A stretch of DNA of 64,000 bases from Bog-532 sp963824545 (GTDB lineage Bacteria > Actinomycetota > Actinomycetes > Streptosporangiales > Streptosporangiaceae): positions 248,001-312,000 of the forward strand of contig CAWGPP010000033.1 of the NCBI GenBank assembly GCA_963824545.1, written 5' to 3'. The translations under genes and the position numbers were made by a program. The first letter of the stretch is position 1. Every line of letters begins with the position of its first letter. This document shows positions 60,166-64,000 of this stretch, piece by piece. The notes under the pieces were generated by a model, which was not told where the DNA came from, searched no databases, and worked only from the letters and a program-made list of their open reading frames with translations.

Positions 60166-60197
60166 TATGCGTACTCCTTAACGGGATATTACGCATA
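60166..60197. terminator. Hairpin after vapC
   Basis: TATGCGTA (60166-60173) and TACGCATA (60190-60197) pair perfectly across 16 bases, straddling the vapC stop end. AT-rich for this genome. Confidence 0.4.
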
Positions 60198-60211
60198 CTC
60201 TCATGGTTGAT

Positions 60212-60268
60212 ATGCCTGTGATCGTGAGGCACCAGGATCGAGGCGCACTGCGCGTCGATCACAGGCAT
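60212..60268. repeat. 13-bp inverted repeat
   Basis: ATGCCTGTGATCG (60212-60224) is a perfect complement of 60256-60268, with a 31-base loop. Not associated with a gene end; possibly an element end or attachment-like structure. Confidence 0.5.
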
Positions 60269-60498
60269 GATCAGGCATCATGCCGCCGGAGGGGCGTGAT
60301 CTGATCTTTGATCACCGGCATTGTGCCGCGATGAGGACGCTCAGCTTGATCGAGATCCGACGCCCTGGTCGCGCCCGCGTCCAGACTGGCCCCGCGCGTC
60401 CGTCAGCTCATCGCGAGCCACGCGGCGCACGCCCAGGTGGTCGTCCTCCGCAATCACCGTGCCGTCGCTTCCTGGTCGGCGTGGCCGCACCCTCGTCG

Positions 60499-60738
60499 CT
60501 ACTGCCCGCGTGGCCGCCGCCGTTGAGGAGCGCGGCTGATTTCCCTGCGGGGTATCAGGCAGGCGAGGATCAGCGCCGCAGGCCGCCCGACTGGGATCGT
60601 GTTCAGGCAGATGACCAATCCGGGGCCTTCGACCTGGCGGGCGCTGCCGATCACGGTCGGCAGGATGTAGACCGCAGCCAACCCGTCGATGATCGCCAGC
60701 CAGAACAGTCGACTGTCCGCCACCGCCGTAGGAATCAC
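60499..60738 (-). CDS. Superinfection-immunity-like small membrane protein, copy C
   Basis: A 79-residue protein with two helices: DSRLFWLAIIDGLAAVYILP and LVICLNTIPVGRPAALILAC. The pattern YxLPT(I/V)I ... LN...G resembles the superinfection-immunity (T4 Imm-like) membrane family. In copy C the expected Trp of the GW pair is Arg (VGRP). GTG 60738 overlaps the stop of the upstream gene by GTGA, so the two are coupled. Intact frame, unlike copy A. Confidence 0.68.
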   Translation of the reverse strand: MIPTAVADSRLFWLAIIDGLAAVYILPTVIGSARQVEGPGLVICLNTIPVGRPAALILACLIPRREISRAPQRRRPRGQ

Positions 60739-61487
60739 CGCTCCTGCCCGCCGGTGACGCGCCGGATCTCGCTGGCCTCCCGGAAACAGCACGGGAAATA
60801 CAGGTCCTGGTCAGCTGTCCCGTTCGGCGCCGGCTGGCCATCGTCCAGCATGCCCAGCATGCGCAGGCAGGCCACTGGATCAAGATTCGCCAGCACGAAT
60901 GAGGCGAACACTTCCCGTTCCGCGCTGACGCTGATCAGGCAGGGCCTGATGGGCTGGCCGGTGGCCAGGTCCGTCGTGGACACGTGGCCGTAGAAGGTCA
61001 CAATCGCCGCGACCTCGGCCGGGACGGAGACCAAGATCTCGTGGACCGTCCGGATCGCCACCTGGGCGATGAGCCGGGCGTACCGGTCTTTAATCTCTTT
61101 TTCCGGCCGGGTCAGCGTGTCAATCTCGTCGCGGTTCGCGACGTACTTATAGCCGCGTTCTGCCGGGATCATGGGCTGCAATGGCAGTTCGTGCTCGACC
61201 GCGACCTTCCGGGGCTCAGGCCGGTACAGGGCACGGGTCCGGTGCGCGAAACCGCCGGGTCCGTGCGGCCCGTGTAACGGGTTTGCCGCGCAGGCTGCCG
61301 GGCGCCGACCATCCGGTTCTGAGCGCACCGGTGTGCGGGCAGGCGGTCGCGATCGAAGAGATTTGTGGCGAGAGCCTCCGTATGGGGCACGAGTTCCAGT
61401 GGGAGCGGGTGTTGTATCGATGGTCTGCTCGCCGGCTGACGCCGTCACGAAGTTGAGCGAGAACCACCGGAACCTGGCCATTGACAT
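60735..61487 (-). CDS. Chimeric cassette gene 1, copy C
   Basis: A 250-codon frame. The last 35 residues (MLDDGQPAPNGTADQDLYFP, CCFREASEIRRVTGG) are the cassette core shared with A and B. Before them is unrelated sequence (MIPAERGYKYVANRDEIDTL, IAQVAIRTVHEILVSVPAEV, RPCLISVSAEREVFASFVLA, NLDPVACLRML). From memory this resembles the central region of large actinobacterial Mrr-type restriction proteins. The junction is at LDDG. The upstream 100 residues look non-coding, so the start may be ATG 61172. Confidence 0.55.
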   Translation of the reverse strand: MSMARFRWFSLNFVTASAGEQTIDTTPAPTGTRAPYGGSRHKSLRSRPPARTPVRSEPDGRRPAACAANPLHGPHGPGGFAHRTRALYRPEPRKVAVEHELPLQPMIPAERGYKYVANRDEIDTLTRPEKEIKDRYARLIAQVAIRTVHEILVSVPAEVAAIVTFYGHVSTTDLATGQPIRPCLISVSAEREVFASFVLANLDPVACLRMLGMLDDGQPAPNGTADQDLYFPCCFREASEIRRVTGGQER

Positions 61488-61524
61488 GGACAGCCATCGA
61501 AAGTTCTCTTAGCAAGAGGGGGGC

Positions 61525-62907
61525 ATGGGTCATCGCACGGGTGCGTGCTTAGCGTTTCGATCTGTCACCCTTTACGCCAAGGTCGGCACTGTACCTGATT
61601 GGGGTCTCAGTGGTGCTGTGACGTCCGTCGGCCAAGAACATCCGGTCAGGGTGCCGGGCGGCGCCGGGCTGCGATCAGCCTCCCTGGCCGCTTCGCCGGG
61701 GCCAGCGCCGGGCAGCAGGCATGCGCTCTTCCTGCTCGCCTCGGCGATGCTGCTCGCGATGACCACCTGGTTCTCCGCCACAGCGGTCCTGCCGCAGCTG
61801 CGCACTGCCTGGACGCTGACGACGGTCCAGGCGAGCTTCCTCACGATTGCCGTCCAGGTGGGGTTCGTCGTCGGCGCCCTGGTGTCCGCGTTCTTCAATC
61901 TGGTCGACATCATTCCAGCCCGCACGCTCATGCTGCTAGGCGCGCTGGGCGCCGCAGCCGTCAACTTGCTGCTGGTCGGGGCGCACTCGGGCGGCCCGGC
62001 CATCGGCTTGCGATTTCTCACCGGGGCGTTCCTGGCTGGCGTGTATCCGCCGGGGCTCAAGGCGATGTCAACATGGTTCCGGGCCGGCCGCGGCACCGCC
62101 CTGGGCATCATGGTCGGGGCGCTGACCCTGGGCTCGGCAGCACCGCAGTTCCTCAACGGGATCGGGGGTGCGGACTGGCATACCGTCATCGTCGCGACTT
62201 CGGTACTGACGGTCCTGGGCGGCCTGACCGCCCGCTACCTGGCGCCCGATGGGCCATTCCCGTTCCCGAAGGCGATCTTTGATCCCCGGCAGACAGCCCC
62301 TGTGATGCGCAACCGTGCCGTCCGCCTCGCGGTCATCGGCTACTTCGGGCACCAGTGGGAGCTGTATGCCATGTGGGCCTGGATCTTTGCCTTCAGCCGT
62401 GCGGCCTTCACTGTTGATGGTGATGCGAATTCCGCACGGGACGCCGCTTTCGCTGCGGCCGCCATCATCAGCAGTGGCGCGGCTGGCTGCTGGGTCGGCG
62501 GCATCCTCGGGGACCGGTGGGGCCGTACCCGGCTGACCCGGCTAGCGATGGCGCTGTCGGGCACGTGCTGCGTGCTGATAGGCCCGGTCGCCCGTCTCGG
62601 CATCGCGCCGATGATCGCTTTGGCGGTGTTCTGGGGTTTCTGGGTGGTTGCCGACTCGGCTCAGTTCTCCAGCATCGTGACCGAGACGAGCGAGCAGCGC
62701 TACGCGGGCACCGCGGTCACCTTGCAGCTGGCGATGGGCTTCACGCTGACCGTAGTGACCATCTGGCTGATACCGGTCGTGCAGCACGTCGTCGGATGGA
62801 CCTGGGCTTTTGCTGTCCTCGCTCCCGGACCGCTGCTCGGCGTCGTGGCCATGACGAGGCTGTTGCATGCCCCCGAGGCCAGGCTCATCGCAGGCGGGCG
62901 AGGCTAG
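61525..62907 (+). CDS. MFS transporter
   Basis: A 460-residue major facilitator with about 12 helices and a 60-residue hydrophilic N-terminal extension. Helix one is HALFLLASAMLLAMTTWFSA. Other segments include GLRFLTGAFLAGVYPPGLKAM, GILGDRWGRTRLTRLAMALS (motif A-like) and AVFWGFWVVADSAQFSSIVT. AGAGGGGGG lies directly before ATG 61525. Substrate unknown; it resembles metabolite or drug permeases. Confidence 0.88.
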   Translation: MGHRTGACLAFRSVTLYAKVGTVPDWGLSGAVTSVGQEHPVRVPGGAGLRSASLAASPGPAPGSRHALFLLASAMLLAMTTWFSATAVLPQLRTAWTLTTVQASFLTIAVQVGFVVGALVSAFFNLVDIIPARTLMLLGALGAAAVNLLLVGAHSGGPAIGLRFLTGAFLAGVYPPGLKAMSTWFRAGRGTALGIMVGALTLGSAAPQFLNGIGGADWHTVIVATSVLTVLGGLTARYLAPDGPFPFPKAIFDPRQTAPVMRNRAVRLAVIGYFGHQWELYAMWAWIFAFSRAAFTVDGDANSARDAAFAAAAIISSGAAGCWVGGILGDRWGRTRLTRLAMALSGTCCVLIGPVARLGIAPMIALAVFWGFWVVADSAQFSSIVTETSEQRYAGTAVTLQLAMGFTLTVVTIWLIPVVQHVVGWTWAFAVLAPGPLLGVVAMTRLLHAPEARLIAGGRG

Positions 62908-63056
62908 CGCGAGGACGTGACGCGTGCCTGCAGATGTTCCGCCGCGCTGATCTCTCCCGCCACGTATGCGGCACCGGGGCAACGAGCGTGATCGTGCTGG
63001 TCAGACGGGAGTGCCGGGGTTTCGGGCTGGGGTGATCATTTCCCCGCCGACTCTCT

Positions 63057-63112
63057 AGTTGACAGTTTTACTGACAACTTATACAGTGCCTGCTATGTCA
63101 GAAAGACTGACA
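63057..63112 (+). promoter_or_regulatory. Promoter and two palindromes before marR
   Basis: AGTTGACAGT-TTT-ACTGACAACT (63057-63079) is a palindrome with one mismatch pair. It covers TTGACA (63059), which with TACAGT (63082) forms a sigma-70-like promoter with 17-base spacing. A second palindrome, TGTCAG-AAAGA-CTGACA (63096-63112), covers the start codon. Together they suggest MarR autorepression. Confidence 0.6.
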
Positions 63113-63583
63113 ACATCAGAAGGTCCGGCCCCTCGGCCGGACGCGGATCTGGGCTACCTATTCCGGCTGGCGCACCAGCGCTTCCGGGCGCTGCTGGACA
63201 GCGAGATGGAGGACCTCGGGCTGTCCGCGCAGGACTACGGGATCTTGAGCGTGTTCCAGACCAGGCCCGAGCTGTCCACCTCCGAGCTTGCCCGCATCTC
63301 ACAGGTCACCAGGCAGACGATGCACACGTCGGTCCTCAGCCTGGAGGCGGCGGGGCTGATTGAGCGCTGCGCGAGGAATCAGAGGGTCGTGCTCGTGCGC
63401 CCGACCAAACGAGGCCGCCAGTGCCTGGAGACAGCAACGCGCCGGGTACGCGCGGCGGAGCACGCCGCGCTGGCAGATCTCAGCCGCGAGGACGAGCGGA
63501 CCGTACGAGCGTGGCTGGCCAGCCTGGCGGCCCTGACCACGGGCTTGAAGAGGACCGGAGCCGGACAGAAGGAGAAGTCATGA
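63095..63583 (+). CDS. MarR-family transcriptional regulator
   Basis: A 162-residue MarR protein: ALLDSEMEDLGLSAQDYGIL, LSTSELARISQVTRQTMHTS (recognition helix), VLSLEAAGLIERCARNQRV, and the C-terminal dimerisation helix. It overlaps the hydrolase gene by ATGA, so the two form an operon, and two palindromes lie at its promoter. Probably an autorepressor controlling the hydrolase in response to a small aromatic or similar compound. Confidence 0.9.
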   Translation: MSERLTTSEGPAPRPDADLGYLFRLAHQRFRALLDSEMEDLGLSAQDYGILSVFQTRPELSTSELARISQVTRQTMHTSVLSLEAAGLIERCARNQRVVLVRPTKRGRQCLETATRRVRAAEHAALADLSREDERTVRAWLASLAALTTGLKRTGAGQKEKS

Positions 63584-64000
63584 ACCATCAGACCCGGGCG
63601 ACCGGGAAACTCGAGCGACGCATCCGCGACGCGGAAAGGGACCTGTTTGCCGCCGTCGGCGCGGACGTCGAGGAGTTCTTCCTCGACCTCACGCGGACAG
63701 GCCTGCGGGTACGCGTACTCTCGCATGGACGCGGCCCGGCGGTTGTCCTGCTCCACGGCGGATCGGAGAGCGCCGCCATCTGGGCGCCGTTGTTTCCGGA
63801 GCTCCGTGGTTTCCGGCTGCTCGCCGTGGACCTTCCCGGCCACGGCTTGTCCAACCCGGTCGCCTTCCGGCGCGGGCAGGTGCGCGAGCACGCCCGCGCG
63901 CTGATCGAGGACATCCTGGACGCACTCGGGCTCGACCAGGTGCCGGTGATCGGCCACTCCCTTGGCGGCATGTTCGCCCTGTGGCACGTAGCCGCCGGTT
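63580..64000 (+). CDS. Alpha/beta hydrolase, 5' part
   Basis: The first 140 residues of an alpha/beta hydrolase; the gene runs off the window. The oxyanion-region motif VVLLHGGSESAAIWAPLFPE is followed by LLAVDLPGHGLSNPV, and the nucleophile elbow is IGHSLGGM (Ser). It is translationally coupled (ATGA) to marR. Substrate unknown; esterase or similar. Confidence 0.88.
   Translation, partial: MNHQTRATGKLERRIRDAERDLFAAVGADVEEFFLDLTRTGLRVRVLSHGRGPAVVLLHGGSESAAIWAPLFPELRGFRLLAVDLPGHGLSNPVAFRRGQVREHARALIEDILDALGLDQVPVIGHSLGGMFALWHVAAG

Noticed and set aside
1..64000. tRNA or rRNA genes
   Set aside because: I looked for cloverleaf arms (TTCGA-type T-loops with CCA-proximal stems) and saw no convincing case; no rRNA-like conserved blocks were found. 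A covariance scan was not possible.

Overview
The window is GC-rich chromosomal DNA from a filamentous or related actinomycete. Supporting signs are a DUF4191 / RDD / type I glutamine synthetase cluster, a large GlnE, a four-box GlnR-type site upstream of glnA, an XRE-DUF5753 regulator divergent from a HATPase anti-sigma-like protein, an actinobacterial LexA and a LysM/transglycosylase resuscitation-type enzyme. I cannot assign genus or species from sequence alone, and all family names here come from recognising motifs, not from database searches.

Positions 1-25,850 look like core or stable genome. In order they hold: the 3' end of a medium-chain dehydrogenase, DUF4191, RDD, glnA with its GlnR site, a gene-poor stretch, a GMC oxidoreductase, acetyltransferases, a decayed AraC regulator, glnE, an S9 peptidase, the XRE/ATPase pair, lexA, a flavodoxin-like protein, a tyrosine phosphatase, a quinone oxidoreductase, the Rpf-like enzyme, a repeat-bearing CBM48 protein, a beta-lactamase-like serine hydrolase, a DsbA-like protein and DUF5996. 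The nitrogen genes form a circuit: GlnA keeps the adenylylated Tyr motif, GlnE is its adenylyl transferase/removase, and GlnR would set transcription.

Positions 25,850-61,500 are an accessory region. It holds about eight toxin-antitoxin-like modules, several broken (MntA/HepT, DUF6247/RelE-ParE, DUF4160/DUF2442, VapB/VapC, DUF433/DUF5615, a DUF6036 pair, a HigA-like antitoxin, VapBC), and many short gene remnants (epoxide hydrolase, OsmC, methyltransferase, Gfo/Idh, MBL, MarR). It also has a group II intron 3' end, a composite insertion of three elements inside a histidine kinase gene, and an amino acid ABC transporter. A two-gene membrane cassette resembling superinfection-immunity proteins occurs three times.

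The most interesting locus is 49,455-53,071: a complete His-Xaa-Ser (Hxs) system. It encodes a secreted or membrane-tethered HxS-repeat protein, HxsD, and two radical SAM maturases, HxsB and HxsC. The first three genes overlap by ATGA, and the product is unknown. Positions 61,500-64,000 hold an MFS transporter and a MarR / alpha-beta hydrolase operon with two palindromic operators.
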